A stretch of 64,000 nucleotides of DNA from contig CALUZS010000007.1 of NCBI GenBank assembly GCA_944325355.1, positions 1-64,000 of the forward strand, given 5' to 3'. The notes under the pieces were generated by a model that saw nothing but the letters and a program-made list of their open reading frames with translations, was not told the DNA's origin and did no database searches. The position numbers and the translations under genes are program-made. Of the stretch, positions 10,210 to 20,404 are shown piece by piece (position 1 is the stretch's first letter; each line of letters opens with the position of its first letter). The DNA is from an uncultured Parabacteroides sp. GTDB lineage: Bacteria > Bacteroidota > Bacteroidia > Bacteroidales > Tannerellaceae.

Positions 10210-11442
10210 ATGGCATTAGTAAATGAACATTTTCTTAAACTTCCAGGAAGTTATCTTTTTTCAGATATAGCCAAACGGGTCAATGCATACAAAGTGACTC
10301 ATCCGGATACTCCGCTTATCCGTTTGGGTATCGGAGATGTGACTTGCCCGTTGCCTGCGGCATGTATTGAAGCGATGCATCGCGCCGTAGATGAGATGGC
10401 GGATGCAAAAAGTTTCCATGGATATGGACCGGAACAGGGGTACGGTTTTTTGATAAATGCAATTATTAAACATGACTTTGCTCCTCGAGGGATTAACCTT
10501 TCGCCGTCAGAGGTTTTTATTAATGATGGGGCGAAAAGTGACCTCGGTAATATCGGAGAACTTTTGCGTTGGGACAACAGCATGGGAATCACGGATCCGG
10601 TTTATCCGGTTTATGTGGACAGCAACATTATGTGTGGGCGTTCAGGCGTGCTTAATGAAGAAGGGAAATGGAGTAATGTCACCTATTTGCCTTGTACGGC
10701 GGAGAATGGTTTTGTCCCAGCCATACCGGATCATCGTATAGACTTGCTCTATCTTTGTTATCCGAATAACCCTACGGGTACGACGTTGACTTACGGGCAA
10801 TTGAAGCAATGGGTGGATTATGCGCTGGCGAACGATACCCTTATCGTTTTTGATGCCGCATATGAAGCTTATATCCGGGAACCGGATGTCCCTCATTCCA
10901 TATATGAAATACGGGGGGCGAAAAAAGTTGCGATAGAAATACGGAGTTTTTCAAAAAATGCCGGATTTACGGGTGTTCGCTGCGGCTATACGGTTATTCC
11001 TAAGGAGCTGACGGTTGCAACGCTTAATGAGGAACGTATCCCTCTTAATCCATTGTGGAACCGCCGTCAATGTACGAAATTTAACGGAACCAGTTATATA
11101 ACCCAGCGTGGAGCTGAAGCCGTGTATAGTGCGGACGGGCAGAAACAGGTGAAAGCAACTATCGATTATTATATGGAAAATGCCCGGATTATGCGAGAAG
11201 GATTAAAGAGTGCAGGATTGGAAGTGTACGGCGGTGTGAATGCTCCCTATATTTGGTTAAAAGCTCCTCGCGGATTGTCTTCCTGGAAGTTCTTTGACAA
11301 GCTGTTGTATGATATCAATATTGTGAGTACGCCCGGTGTAGGCTTTGGCCCGAGTGGGGAGGGGTATTTGCGTTTGACGGCTTTCGGCAGACGTGAGGAT
11401 TGTATAAAGGCAATGGAACGTATCTCTGATTGGAAGATATAA
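10210..11442 (+). CDS. dapL: LL-diaminopimelate aminotransferase
   Basis: Transfers the amino group of glutamate to tetrahydrodipicolinate, giving LL-diaminopimelate in one step and bypassing the succinylase/acetylase routes. This is a 410-residue class I/II PLP aminotransferase; the Schiff-base lysine is Lys249 in [15 protein letters not shown], and the N-terminal [10 protein letters not shown] and [11 protein letters not shown] segments are typical of DapL. ATG at 10210 is preferred to a TTG two codons earlier. Its glutamate demand fits its position between glutamate synthase and glutamine synthetase genes. Confidence 0.95.
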   Translation: MALVNEHFLKLPGSYLFSDIAKRVNAYKVTHPDTPLIRLGIGDVTCPLPAACIEAMHRAVDEMADAKSFHGYGPEQGYGFLINAIIKHDFAPRGINLSPSEVFINDGAKSDLGNIGELLRWDNSMGITDPVYPVYVDSNIMCGRSGVLNEEGKWSNVTYLPCTAENGFVPAIPDHRIDLLYLCYPNNPTGTTLTYGQLKQWVDYALANDTLIVFDAAYEAYIREPDVPHSIYEIRGAKKVAIEIRSFSKNAGFTGVRCGYTVIPKELTVATLNEERIPLNPLWNRRQCTKFNGTSYITQRGAEAVYSADGQKQVKATIDYYMENARIMREGLKSAGLEVYGGVNAPYIWLKAPRGLSSWKFFDKLLYDINIVSTPGVGFGPSGEGYLRLTAFGRREDCIKAMERISDWKI

Positions 11443-11492
11443 TTCCGGTATTTGAAATATTTGTAACCAACTAAATTAAAGGAATCATAATT

Positions 11493-13682
11493 ATGTCAAC
11501 ATTGAGGTTTAGAGTTGTAGAAAAAGCTTTTCAGACAAAACCACATGAAGTGGCGGTGCCATCGGAACGCCCGGGCGATTATTTCGCCAAGTATGTATTT
11601 AACCGCGAAAAGATGTTTAAGTATTTGCCGAGTGATGTTTATGCCCGTTTGGTAGATACGATGGATAACGGTGCGGTACTAGAGCGAAATGATGCCGATA
11701 AGGTGGCAGAAGGCATGATGCGCTGGGCAATGGAACTTGGCGCGACACATTATACCCATTGGTTCCAGCCATTGACTGAAGGTACGGCGGAGAAGCATGA
11801 CGCGTTTGTTGAGCATGATGGCAAGGGAGGTATGATTGAAGAATTTTCCGGTAAGTTACTTGTCCAGCAGGAACCGGACGCTTCGTCATTCCCGAATGGC
11901 GGTATCAGGAATACATTTGAAGCACGCGGATACAGCGCATGGGATCCTTCGTCTCCAGTTTTTATCGTAGACGATACGTTGTGCATACCGACAGTATTTA
12001 TTGCATATACAGGGGAATCGTTAGATTATAAGGCGCCTTTGCTAAAAGCTTTGAGCGCAGTAAATAAAGCAGCGGTCGATGTGTGCCATTATTTTGATCC
12101 GAAAGTACAAAAGGTCGTGGCTTATTTAGGTTGGGAGCAGGAATATTTCCTGGTCGATGAGGGACTGTATGCAGCCCGTCCTGATTTGCTGTTGACCGGA
12201 CGTACATTGATGGGGCATGAGGCTTCAAAAAACCAGCAGCTTGAGGATCATTATTTCGGAGCAATTCCTTCCCGTGTCGCCGCATTCATGAAAGATTTGG
12301 AAATCCAAGCATTAGAATTGGGCATACCCGTAAAGACACGCCACAATGAAGTCGCTCCTAACCAGTTTGAGCTGGCACCCATTTTTGAAGAGTGCAATCT
12401 GGCGGTGGATCATAACATGCTTATCATGGCACTTATGCGCAAAGTAGCCCGGACGCATGGCTTCCGTGTTTTGCTTCATGAGAAACCTTTTAAAGGAGTG
12501 AACGGTTCAGGCAAGCATAACAACTGGTCGCTTGGTACGGATACCGGTGTCCTTTTGATGTCGCCGGGTAAGACTCCGGAAGAGAATCTCCGTTTCATCA
12601 CTTTTATTGTAAACACATTGATGGCTGTTTATCGGCATAATGGATTGTTGAAGGCTTCAATCATGAGTGCGACCAACGCGCATCGTTTGGGCGCGAATGA
12701 AGCACCTCCGGCAATTATCTCTTCTTTCTTGGGTAGCCAGTTGACAAAAGTTCTTGAACACATGGAGGACAGTTCGACGGATGAACTCATAACCATTGAC
12801 GGGAAACATGGAATGAAACTGGATATTCCGCAGATTCCGGAACTGATGATTGATAATACGGACCGTAACCGGACATCACCTTTTGCTTTTACCGGCAACC
12901 GCTTTGAGTTCCGTGCAGTGGGTTCGGAAGCGAATTGCGCAAGTGGCATGATTGCACTGAATACTGCGGTGGCTGAACAGCTGGTTGAATTTAAACATGA
13001 GGTGGATGCTCTCATAGAACAGGGAGAGCCTAAAGTTTCCGCATTGATACAAGTTATCCGAAAATATATCAAGCAGTGTAAAAATATCTGCTTCGATGGT
13101 AACGGTTATAGCGAAGAATGGAAGGCCGAAGCAGCTCGCCGTGGACTGGATTGCGAAACGAGTGTCCCCGTTATCTTTGATCAATACCTGACACCGGAGA
13201 GTATCCGTATGTTTGAATCCACCGGTGTTATGACCCGTGCGGAGTTGAAAGCCCGCAATGAAGTGAAATGGGAGACTTACACGAAGAAGATTCAGATAGA
13301 GGCACGGGTGTTAGGCGATTTGGTGATGAACCATATTGTGCCTACGGCAATTGAATACCAATCGAAACTTATAGATAATGTGTATAAGTTGAAAGGTTTG
13401 TTCCCGGAAGATAAGGCAAACCAGCTTTCAGCTGAGAACATGGCGATTATTTGCCAAATTGCGGAACATACTTCCTTTATAAAAGAACATGTGGATTCCA
13501 TGATTGAAGCACGCAAAGTCGCCAATAAAATTACTAACGAACGGGAAAAAGCTGTCGCTTATCACGATACTATTGCACCGATGTTGGAACAAATCCGCTA
13601 TCATATCGACAAGTTGGAATTGATTGTTGACGACCAGATGTGGACACTCCCTAAATATCGCGAATTGTTATTTATCAGATAA
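11493..13682 (+). CDS. glnN: Glutamine synthetase, type III
   Basis: ATP-dependent synthesis of glutamine from glutamate and ammonia. At 729 residues it is far longer than type I enzymes (about 470) and matches the type III family first described in Bacteroides. Recognisable parts are the GSIII N-terminal region (PSDVYARLVDTMDNG), the catalytic ETRHNEVAPNQFELAP-like stretch near residue 285, and NGSGKHNNWS near 335. A purine-rich AAAGGA precedes the ATG by nine bases. It closes the operon; no strong terminator sits right after it, and the nearest hairpin is at 13864. Confidence 0.96.
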   Translation: MSTLRFRVVEKAFQTKPHEVAVPSERPGDYFAKYVFNREKMFKYLPSDVYARLVDTMDNGAVLERNDADKVAEGMMRWAMELGATHYTHWFQPLTEGTAEKHDAFVEHDGKGGMIEEFSGKLLVQQEPDASSFPNGGIRNTFEARGYSAWDPSSPVFIVDDTLCIPTVFIAYTGESLDYKAPLLKALSAVNKAAVDVCHYFDPKVQKVVAYLGWEQEYFLVDEGLYAARPDLLLTGRTLMGHEASKNQQLEDHYFGAIPSRVAAFMKDLEIQALELGIPVKTRHNEVAPNQFELAPIFEECNLAVDHNMLIMALMRKVARTHGFRVLLHEKPFKGVNGSGKHNNWSLGTDTGVLLMSPGKTPEENLRFITFIVNTLMAVYRHNGLLKASIMSATNAHRLGANEAPPAIISSFLGSQLTKVLEHMEDSSTDELITIDGKHGMKLDIPQIPELMIDNTDRNRTSPFAFTGNRFEFRAVGSEANCASGMIALNTAVAEQLVEFKHEVDALIEQGEPKVSALIQVIRKYIKQCKNICFDGNGYSEEWKAEAARRGLDCETSVPVIFDQYLTPESIRMFESTGVMTRAELKARNEVKWETYTKKIQIEARVLGDLVMNHIVPTAIEYQSKLIDNVYKLKGLFPEDKANQLSAENMAIICQIAEHTSFIKEHVDSMIEARKVANKITNEREKAVAYHDTIAPMLEQIRYHIDKLELIVDDQMWTLPKYRELLFIR

Positions 13683-13863
13683 AAGCGGAAATGCCAAATA
13701 AGTTGTAAACGAAAAACATGTAGTTTTGGGAGACTGTTTCGGAACGGATAGTTTCGATTCAGTCTCTTTAAGTTTTTCTGAGCGTACAGGTATCCCTGTT
13801 GTTGAAACGCTGATGAGCAGGATTTTGCTTTGTTTGGATTTTTTCCGGCTTGGTCATATAAGA

Positions 13864-13905
13864 AATAAAGGCGGCACCCAAAAATATGAAGTGCCACCTT
13901 TATGG
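13864..13905 (-). terminator. Rho-independent terminator for tRNA-Glu(CTC)
   Basis: AAAGGCGGCAC and GTGCCACCTTT form an 11-base stem with one mismatch around a 14-base loop. Read on the minus strand it is followed by TTTATTTCTT and lies 17 bases beyond the 3' end of the tRNA. It may also stop glnN transcripts from the other side. Confidence 0.65.
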
Positions 13906-13921
13906 TTGAGGTCTCTAGTTG

Positions 13922-13994
13922 TAGCGCGTCCGGGACTCGAACCCGAGTTTCCGCCGTGAGAGGGCGGCGTCCTAGGCCACTAGACGAAAGCGCC
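13922..13994 (-). tRNA. tRNA-Glu (anticodon CTC)
   Basis: Cloverleaf read on the minus strand: D-arm TCGTCTAG, anticodon stem CCGCC/GGCGG with loop CTCTCAC giving anticodon CTC, T-arm GGTTCGAGTCC, discriminator A, and no encoded CCA. It reads GAG. The acceptor stem GGCGCTT / ACGCGCT has a U-C mismatch at pair 6-67 and a G-U at 1-72. The two tRNA-Glu(TTC) genes at 23.8 and 24.2 kb share the G1-U72 pair but have a fully paired position 6-67. Confidence 0.88.
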
Positions 13995-14012
13995 ATGTCA
14001 TGTTTTATGCTG

Positions 14013-14044
14013 CAAAAGTATAAATAATCTTTGACACGACAAAA
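14013..14044 (-). promoter_or_regulatory. Promoter of tRNA-Glu(CTC)
   Basis: On the minus strand, TTTTG (14044-14040) lies 19 bases ahead of TACTTTTG (14020-14013), a full match to the Bacteroidota consensus. Transcription would start a few bases before the tRNA, so the gene should be expressed despite its imperfect acceptor stem. Confidence 0.7.
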
Positions 14045-14311
14045 GTTTTTTGGAAAATGTATTATGAAAGATTGATTTTTTCATCGGATATGGTGGTAAA
14101 TCCGTTTAGAATTGAACGAATAACCGTATTCTATTGGTTCCTTTGTGAAGTCCGTTTAAATAGTAGGTTGATGGAAAACTTTCATTAATATTTGTTGCCT
14201 GCCGGCAATTCCGGATTAAGAGTGCCGTTTCCCGTGTCCGTTTTCATTTCGGGTAGTAGTATAGCTTGTTCTAAAAGGAGTTAAAAAAGAATTGAAAATA
14301 AATCTTTCTGG
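14045..14311. other. Gap without a gene
   Basis: Between the tRNA-Glu promoter and the mutA promoter I see no gene. There are two short similar stretches (AATCCGTTTAGAA near 14099 and AGTCCGTTTAAAT near 14149) and a short GC patch near 14195. I looked for a cobalamin riboswitch because mutA/mutB need B12, and did not find its conserved boxes. Confidence 0.4.
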
Positions 14312-14342
14312 TTTACAAATATGGTTTATTCTTATATCTTTG
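14312..14342 (+). promoter_or_regulatory. Promoter of mutA-mutB
   Basis: A -7 box TATCTTTG at 14335-14342 and a weaker -33 box TTTA at 14312-14315, 19 bases apart. The resulting leader is about 65 bases and AT-rich. Confidence 0.65.
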
Positions 14343-14415
14343 CAGAATTAATAAAACAAATAGTAAGAGTATTTAGCGTATTACTAATACCAGTTTTAAT
14401 AAAACAACTTATATT

Positions 14416-16275
14416 ATGGCAGAACAAAAAGAAAAACTTTTCTCAGAGTTCGAACCGATTTCTACGGAAGCGTGGATTGCAAAAATTACAGCTGATTTGA
14501 AAGGCGTTCCGTTTGAGAAAAAGTTAATTTGGAAAACAGGAGAAGGATTTAATGCAAATCCTTTTTATCGTTTGGAAGATTTGGAAGGTTTGAAAACAAC
14601 AACCTCTCTTCCCGGTGAATTCCCATATGTTCGTGGTACGAAGAAAGATAATAATTGGAAAGTCCGCCAGGACATTCAAGTTGTAGACTTCAAAGCTGCA
14701 AATGAAAAAGCCGTAGATGTTTTGACGAAAGGCGTCACATCGTTAGGTTTTGCTTTTAAAGGGGATGATGTGAATGCAGAGAATCTGGCTACTCTTTTAA
14801 AAGGAATAAATCCTGAAGTTGTAGAGCTGAACTTCAGCACTTGCCTTTGTAAGTCCGACAAATTGGTCGTTATTCTTGCCGAACTCTTTAAGGCTAATGG
14901 CTATGACTTGGGCAAATGTACCGGGTCTGTGAATTTTGACCCGTTTAAGAAGCCTTTGCTGAAGGGGAAGAAGAATGAAACTTGGGTAGAGAAGGCGATC
15001 GCTCTGCTGGATGCCGGTAAAGCTTTGCCGGGATATCGGGTTTTGGCTGTTAATGCTTGCCTGTTGAACAATGCGGGAGCATATATTGCCCAGGAATTGG
15101 GATATGCCTTGGCTTGGGGAAATGAGTTGCTGGCAAAACTGACAGATGCCGGACGTACGGTTGACGAGGTTGCTAAGAGTATCAAATTTAATTTTGGCAT
15201 CAGTTCCAATTATTTCATGGAAATTGCGAAATTCCGTGCTGCTCGTTGGCTGTGGGCTGAGATTGTCTCTGCTTATAAACCGGCATGCGAATGTGCATGT
15301 AAGATGGTAGCCCATGCACAGACTTCCGGATGGAACATGACCATTTTTGATGCCCATGTAAACTTGCTCCGTTCACAGACGGAAACCATGTCGGCTGCTA
15401 TTGCAGGCGTTGATTCGATAACAGTACGTCCGTTCGATGAGGCTTTTGAAACGCCTGATGATTTTTCGGAACGTATCGCCCGTAACCAGCAGTTGCTGCT
15501 GAAAGAAGAGTGCCATTTTGATAAAGTAGTGGATCCTGCTGCCGGATCATACACCGTAGAGGTATTTACAAACTCCATCGCCGATGTGGCATGGAAGTTA
15601 TTCTTGGAAGTGGAAGAAAAGGGCGGTTTTGGTCTTTTGGCAAATACCGGTGAAATTCAGAAGGAAGTGAACACTTCTAATGAAGCCCGTCATAAAGCAA
15701 TCGCAACGCGTCGTGAAACATTGTTGGGGACAAACCAATTTCCGAATTTCACGGAAGTGGCAAATGACAAGATTAAAAAAGAGTCTGCTGCTTGTTGCTG
15801 CCACAATAAGGAATGTGGTCCATCGGAAGTTACAGCATTGGACTTCTCTCGCGGTGCATCCGATTTTGAAGATTTGAGATTGGCTACGGAAAAGAGTGAG
15901 AAAACACCGAAAGTGTTTATGCTCACCATCGGGAATTTGGCAATGCGTTTGGCTCGTTCGCAATTCTCTTGTAATTTCTTTGCTTGTGCCGGTTATAAGA
16001 CAATCGACAATTTAGGTTTTGATACGGTAGAAGCAGGTATAGAAGCTGCTGTTGAAGCCGGAGCTGATATTGTCGTTTTGTGTTCGAGTGACGATGAATA
16101 TGCAGAATATGCGCCGGCTGCGTTTAAAGCTCTGGCTGGTCGTGCTTTGTTTGTTGTTGCCGGTGCTCCTGCTTGTATGGAAGATTTGAAATCTCAGGGA
16201 ATCGAGACTTTTATTCATGTGAAGAGCAATGTGCTTGAAACATTGCAGGAATTTAATGCTAAACTTGGTATTTAA
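14416..16275 (+). CDS. mutA: Methylmalonyl-CoA mutase, small (beta) subunit
   Basis: Partner of MutB in the adenosylcobalamin-dependent rearrangement of succinyl-CoA and methylmalonyl-CoA, used by Bacteroidales to make propionate from succinate. The 619-residue protein has the mutase barrel fold ([18 protein letters not shown] near 260-275; AQTSGWNMT near 300) and a degenerate C-terminal cobalamin-type domain that lacks the DxHxxG histidine, as expected of the non-catalytic subunit. A cysteine cluster ([10 protein letters not shown], near 457-466) in the linker is unusual and its role is unknown. mutB follows after 14 bases, so the two are cotranscribed. Confidence 0.95.
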   Translation: MAEQKEKLFSEFEPISTEAWIAKITADLKGVPFEKKLIWKTGEGFNANPFYRLEDLEGLKTTTSLPGEFPYVRGTKKDNNWKVRQDIQVVDFKAANEKAVDVLTKGVTSLGFAFKGDDVNAENLATLLKGINPEVVELNFSTCLCKSDKLVVILAELFKANGYDLGKCTGSVNFDPFKKPLLKGKKNETWVEKAIALLDAGKALPGYRVLAVNACLLNNAGAYIAQELGYALAWGNELLAKLTDAGRTVDEVAKSIKFNFGISSNYFMEIAKFRAARWLWAEIVSAYKPACECACKMVAHAQTSGWNMTIFDAHVNLLRSQTETMSAAIAGVDSITVRPFDEAFETPDDFSERIARNQQLLLKEECHFDKVVDPAAGSYTVEVFTNSIADVAWKLFLEVEEKGGFGLLANTGEIQKEVNTSNEARHKAIATRRETLLGTNQFPNFTEVANDKIKKESAACCCHNKECGPSEVTALDFSRGASDFEDLRLATEKSEKTPKVFMLTIGNLAMRLARSQFSCNFFACAGYKTIDNLGFDTVEAGIEAAVEAGADIVVLCSSDDEYAEYAPAAFKALAGRALFVVAGAPACMEDLKSQGIETFIHVKSNVLETLQEFNAKLGI

Positions 16276-16289
16276 TAAAGCAAAAAGAC

Positions 16290-18437
16290 ATGAGACCAAA
16301 TTTTAAAAACATAGATATAAAAACCGCCGGATTTGCAGCAACAAATGCTGTTGAATGGGCAAAAAGTAATGGTATAGAGGTCAATTGGAAGACACCGGAG
16401 CATATCTCTGTGAAACCGGTTTATACGAAAGAGGATTTGGAGGGTATGGAGCACTTGAACTTTGTTTCCGGAATACCTCCTTATTTGCGCGGACCGTACA
16501 GCGCAATGTACCCTTTGCGCCCGTGGACAATCCGTCAATATGCCGGATTCTCTACTGCTGAAGAATCCAATGCTTTTTATCGTCGGAACCTGGCTTCTGG
16601 CCAGAAAGGTTTGTCGGTTGCATTTGACCTTCCGACTCATCGTGGTTATGATGCCGATAACGAACGTGTGGTTGGCGATGTGGGTAAAGCCGGTGTTTCC
16701 ATCTGTTCTTTGGAAAACATGAAAGTATTGTTCGAAGGAATCCCATTGAACAAAATGTCTGTTTCCATGACAATGAACGGGGCTGTGCTTCCGATTATGG
16801 CGTTTTATATCAATGCCGGGTTGGAACAGGGCGCCAAATTGGAGGAAATGGCGGGTACAATCCAGAACGATATCCTTAAAGAGTTCATGGTGCGTAATAC
16901 TTATATTTATCCGCCTGAGTTCTCTATGCGTATTATTGCCGACATTTTTGAATATACTTCGCAGAAGATGCCGAAATTCAATTCGATTTCTATTTCAGGC
17001 TATCATATGCAGGAAGCTGGTGCTACCGCAGATATTGAAATGGCATATACGTTGTGCGACGGATTGGAATATCTCCGTGCCGGGGTGAATGCAGGTATCG
17101 ATATTGATGCTTTTGCACCGCGTCTCTCTTTCTTCTGGGCAATCGGAATGAACCATTTCATGGAAATTGCAAAGATGCGTGCAGCCCGTATGTTGTGGGC
17201 GAAAATTGTTAAGAGTTTCGGTGCTAAAAATCCGAAATCGCTGGCTCTTAGAACACATTCCCAGACTTCCGGCTGGTCGTTGACGGAACAGGATCCGTTC
17301 AATAACGTAGGTCGTACCTGTATCGAAGCGATGGCTGCGGCATTGGGGCATACTCAGTCGTTGCATACGAATGCTTTGGACGAGGCTATCGCCTTGCCGA
17401 CGGATTTCTCGGCACGTATCGCCCGGAATACACAGATATATATTCAGGAAGAGACGAAAGTCTGCAAACAAATCGACCCGTGGGGCGGTTCTTATTATGT
17501 GGAGTCGTTGACTAACGAATTGGTTCATAAAGGTTGGGCTTTGATTCAGGAGATCGAAAGCATGGGCGGTATGGCAAAAGCCATAGAAACCGGATTGCCG
17601 AAGATGAGGATTGAGGAGGCAGCCGCAAGAACACAGGCTCGTATCGATTCCGGAGTGCAGACGATTGTCGGTGTGAATAAATACCGTTTGCCGAAAGAAG
17701 CTCCGATTGATATTTTGGAAATTGACAATACAGCAGTACGTAACGAGCAGATTGAATTGTTGAAGCAGTTGCGGGCTAACAGGGATGAAGCTGCTGTACA
17801 AAAAGCGTTGGACGATATCACGGAATGTGTACGTACGAAGAAAGGAAACTTGCTGGATTTGGCAGTGAAAGCGGCTTCTGTCCGTGCTTCGTTGGGCGAA
17901 ATCTCGGATGCTTGTGAAAAGGTTGTTGGTCGTTATAAAGCAATTATTAGAACTATTTCAGGCGTGTATTCATCAGAGACAAAGAAAGATGCAGACTTCC
18001 AGAAGGCTTGTGAGTTGACAGCTGAGTTTGCTAAGAAAGAAGGTCGCCAGCCTCGTATCATGATTGCGAAGATGGGACAAGACGGACATGACCGTGGTGC
18101 GAAAGTAGTTGCAACGGGTTATGCGGATTGTGGTTTCGACGTTGATATGGGTCCGTTGTTCCAGACACCGGATGAAGCCGCTCGTCAGGCAGTTGAAAAC
18201 GATGTCCATATTATGGGTGTATCTTCGTTGGCAGCAGGGCATAAAACCTTGATTCCGCAGGTAATTGAAGAGTTGAAGAAGTTGGGACGTCCGGATATTA
18301 TTGTCATAGCCGGAGGTGTAATTCCTGCTCAGGATTATGACTTCTTGTATAAGGCAGGTGTTGCAGCTATCTTTGGTCCTGGTACTTCGGTTTCAAAAGC
18401 AGCTTGCCAGATAATGGAAATATTGTTAAGCGAATAA
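16290..18437 (+). CDS. mutB: Methylmalonyl-CoA mutase, large (alpha) subunit
   Basis: Catalytic, B12-binding subunit of 715 residues. The N-terminal barrel includes [11 protein letters not shown] and [10 protein letters not shown], with [12 protein letters not shown] and HSQTSGWSL in the middle. The C-terminal cobalamin domain has the cobalt-coordinating histidine His600 in DGHDRGAK, followed by GVSSLAAGH and the GGVIP and GPGT loops. Length agrees with other bacterial MutB. The maturation GTPase gene (meaB) and the epimerase gene often found nearby are not in this window. A perfect terminator follows 21 bases after the stop. Confidence 0.97.
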   Translation: MRPNFKNIDIKTAGFAATNAVEWAKSNGIEVNWKTPEHISVKPVYTKEDLEGMEHLNFVSGIPPYLRGPYSAMYPLRPWTIRQYAGFSTAEESNAFYRRNLASGQKGLSVAFDLPTHRGYDADNERVVGDVGKAGVSICSLENMKVLFEGIPLNKMSVSMTMNGAVLPIMAFYINAGLEQGAKLEEMAGTIQNDILKEFMVRNTYIYPPEFSMRIIADIFEYTSQKMPKFNSISISGYHMQEAGATADIEMAYTLCDGLEYLRAGVNAGIDIDAFAPRLSFFWAIGMNHFMEIAKMRAARMLWAKIVKSFGAKNPKSLALRTHSQTSGWSLTEQDPFNNVGRTCIEAMAAALGHTQSLHTNALDEAIALPTDFSARIARNTQIYIQEETKVCKQIDPWGGSYYVESLTNELVHKGWALIQEIESMGGMAKAIETGLPKMRIEEAAARTQARIDSGVQTIVGVNKYRLPKEAPIDILEIDNTAVRNEQIELLKQLRANRDEAAVQKALDDITECVRTKKGNLLDLAVKAASVRASLGEISDACEKVVGRYKAIIRTISGVYSSETKKDADFQKACELTAEFAKKEGRQPRIMIAKMGQDGHDRGAKVVATGYADCGFDVDMGPLFQTPDEAARQAVENDVHIMGVSSLAAGHKTLIPQVIEELKKLGRPDIIVIAGGVIPAQDYDFLYKAGVAAIFGPGTSVSKAACQIMEILLSE

Positions 18438-18458
18438 TAAACGTTTCTTGATATGCCT

Positions 18459-18494
18459 AAAGCCCATTCCTGTCGACAGGAATGGGCTTTTTTT
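18459..18494 (+). terminator. Strong terminator after mutB
   Basis: AAAGCCCATTCCTG and CAGGAATGGGCTTT form a perfect 14-base stem around TCGA, followed by a T-run to 18494. It is symmetric enough to work on either strand but has no gene to end on the minus strand. Confidence 0.93.
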
Positions 18495-18512
18495 AATTTG
18501 CACACTGCTAAA

Positions 18513-18546
18513 TTGGTAATTATTCGGGTAATAAGTTGTACATTCG
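18513..18546 (+). promoter_or_regulatory. Likely promoter of the nucleotidyltransferase-mnmD pair
   Basis: TTGG at 18513-18516 and TACATTCG at 18539-18546 (one base off TAnnTTTG) are 22 bases apart. They lie after the mutB terminator and before the first plausible start codon. Confidence 0.5.
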
Positions 18547-18629
18547 CAGGCAAAGGAAAAATAGTGCGCAAAGAGCGGAACAATTTTGCTCAGTGTTTTG
18601 AAGATTTATGCGCAGGTGAGGAGTTAATT

Positions 18630-19211
18630 ATGGATTATCTGTTGAAACTGTCAGAGGAAAACCAGACGAAAGCCTGGGAATTGATACGGCAATTGGATAT
18701 TGTGGACATTTGGAAGTCGGTAGGGGCGGAGGTCCACTTGGTCGGCTCTTTGAAAATGGGATTGCTGATGAAGCATAGGGATATTGATTTCCATATTTAT
18801 TCATCGCCGTTATTGCTGTCAGACAGTTTTACAGCGATGGCAAAGCTTGCGGAAAATCCATCCGTTAAACGTGTGACGTATGCAAATTTGTTGCATACGG
18901 AAGAATCTTGCATTGAGTGGCATGCTTGGTGCGATGGTGAAGACGGGGAGGAGTGGCAGGTAGATATGATACATTTGGTAAAAGGTTCCCGATATGATGG
19001 CTATTTTGAAGGTATGGCGAACCGTGTATTGGAAATGTTGACATCCGAGACTAAACAGGCAATCCTCCGTCTCAAATATGAAACTCCTGAAAGCGAAAAG
19101 GTGATGGGTGTGGAATATTATTCGGCCGTATTGCAGGATGGCGTCCGAACCTATCCGGAATTTGTTGAATGGCGGAAAAGACATCCGCAAAACGGTATTA
19201 TATTGTTGTAA
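18630..19211 (+). CDS. Nucleotidyltransferase-fold protein, function unknown
   Basis: A 193-residue protein with a polymerase-beta-like nucleotidyltransferase core: GSLKMGLLMKHRDIDFHIY (near 31-50) has the hG[GS] and DxD pattern, and EEWQVDMIHL near 110 supplies a third acidic strand. Similar proteins occur in Bacteroides beside housekeeping genes, but I do not know a substrate. The ATG at 18630 is chosen for the GGTGAGGAG just upstream; an in-frame GTG at 18564, also with a purine-rich site, would add 22 residues. Open sequence further upstream overlaps the mutB terminator and is unlikely to be coding. mnmD follows after 19 bases. Confidence 0.7.
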   Translation: MDYLLKLSEENQTKAWELIRQLDIVDIWKSVGAEVHLVGSLKMGLLMKHRDIDFHIYSSPLLLSDSFTAMAKLAENPSVKRVTYANLLHTEESCIEWHAWCDGEDGEEWQVDMIHLVKGSRYDGYFEGMANRVLEMLTSETKQAILRLKYETPESEKVMGVEYYSAVLQDGVRTYPEFVEWRKRHPQNGIILL

Positions 19212-19230
19212 GATACAGTGTTTTTAGAGG

Positions 19231-19917
19231 ATGGAAGCGAAGGATTTTAACTGTTTGCATCGGGAATTGCAACAGACGGCTGATGGTTCCCATACGTTGT
19301 TTGTTCCGGAAATGGATGAACATTATCATTCTGTTAACGGGGCGATACAGGAATCGGAGTATATTTTCATAGAGAAAGGGCTTCGTTCGGTGAATAAGCG
19401 TGACATACGTATCCTGGAAATTGGTTTTGGAACAGGTTTGAATGCGTTGTTGACTGCTAATGATTTGGAGAACAGAGACGATTGTGACCATATATTATAC
19501 TATGCGGTTGAGAAATATCCGTTGGATGAGGAGATTTTTTCTTTGTTGAATTATTGTGGGAAGATAGGAATATCCGGAGAATTGTTCCGTTCGTTGCATT
19601 TCTCTTCGTGGAACGAGGATGTTCCTTTGACCAGGCGTTTTACTCTCCATAAGATATTGGGCGATGGCAGGGATTGCTGTTTCCCTGAAGGAATAGATTT
19701 GGTGTATTTTGATGCTTTCGCTCCAGACAAGCAGCCTGATATGTGGTCGCCCGAAATATTTGACAGGCTGTATGCTTGTATGGCATCGGGTGGTGTCATT
19801 GTTACTTATTGTGCGAAAGGAGAGGTGAGAAGGCGGATGCAATGCTCCGGTTTTAAAATGGAACGTCTTCCCGGACCTCCGGGAAAACGCCATATATTGA
19901 GAGGAGTAAAGGAATGA
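19231..19917 (+). CDS. mnmD: tRNA (5-methylaminomethyl-2-thiouridine) methyltransferase
   Basis: Matches the stand-alone methyltransferase form of MnmC: it would methylate the aminomethyl group on wobble uridine 34 of tRNAs, using S-adenosylmethionine. The 228 residues include the SAM loop LEIGFGTGLNAL (near 59-70), an acidic VEKYPLDEE strand end, and the family signature LVYFDAFAPDKQPDMW near 163-178. The FAD-dependent oxidase half found in enterobacterial MnmC is absent, as usual in Bacteroidota. It ends two bases from the 3' end of the opposing sufE gene, so the two transcripts converge with no terminator space between them. Confidence 0.9.
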   Translation: MEAKDFNCLHRELQQTADGSHTLFVPEMDEHYHSVNGAIQESEYIFIEKGLRSVNKRDIRILEIGFGTGLNALLTANDLENRDDCDHILYYAVEKYPLDEEIFSLLNYCGKIGISGELFRSLHFSSWNEDVPLTRRFTLHKILGDGRDCCFPEGIDLVYFDAFAPDKQPDMWSPEIFDRLYACMASGGVIVTYCAKGEVRRRMQCSGFKMERLPGPPGKRHILRGVKE

Positions 19918-19918
19918 G

Positions 19919-20356
19919 TTACGATTGTTTACTTTCCATCTCTTTTGCCCTGAAAGCAACGGCATAAAGGTGCATTTGTTTGAGCATGGCAACTAATCCG
20001 TTTGAGCGGGTAGGGGAGAGATGTTCCTTTAAACCTATCTGTTCGATAAAGTAAAGATCGGCATCTAATATTTCCTGAGGGGTGTGTTCTGAGAGGACAT
20101 TGATGAGCAGGGAGACGATTCCTTTCACAATGATGGCATCGCTTTCCCCTTGGAATATAATTTTCCCGTCCACATAATCTGCCTGCAACCAAACCCGGCT
20201 CTGACAGCCTTCTATCAAATTCTGGTTTGTTTTATATTTTTCGTCTAACGGGGGGAGGGCATTTCCTAAATCAATTAGTAGTGCGTATTTGTCCATCCAG
20301 TCATCGAAGGCTGAAAACTCTTCAATTATATTATCTTGAATTTCATTGATTGTCAT
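19919..20356 (-). CDS. sufE: SufE-family sulfur acceptor protein
   Basis: Accepts persulfide sulfur from the cysteine desulfurase SufS and passes it to Fe-S cluster assembly. The 145-residue protein has the SufE fold with the sulfur-carrying Cys51 in LIEGCQSRVW and the downstream DGKIIFQGESDAIIVKG and LSPTRSNGL stretches typical of the family. No sufBCDS genes are near; the gene follows the glutaminyl cyclase gene by 48 bases on the same strand and may be cotranscribed with it. Confidence 0.92.
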   Translation of the reverse strand: MTINEIQDNIIEEFSAFDDWMDKYALLIDLGNALPPLDEKYKTNQNLIEGCQSRVWLQADYVDGKIIFQGESDAIIVKGIVSLLINVLSEHTPQEILDADLYFIEQIGLKEHLSPTRSNGLVAMLKQMHLYAVAFRAKEMESKQS

Positions 20357-20404
20357 AATTCTGATTTATATTTTATATTGGATAACCGTATTTTGTTTTA
20401 ATTG

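Noticed and set aside
14045..14415. Cobalamin riboswitch ahead of mutA-mutB
   Set aside because: The conserved B12-box and core helices are not present; the leader after the promoter is only about 65 AT-rich bases.
18453..18629. Upstream extension of the nucleotidyltransferase gene
   Set aside because: It would begin before and read through the mutB terminator hairpin and the gene's own promoter, so it is unlikely to be translated.
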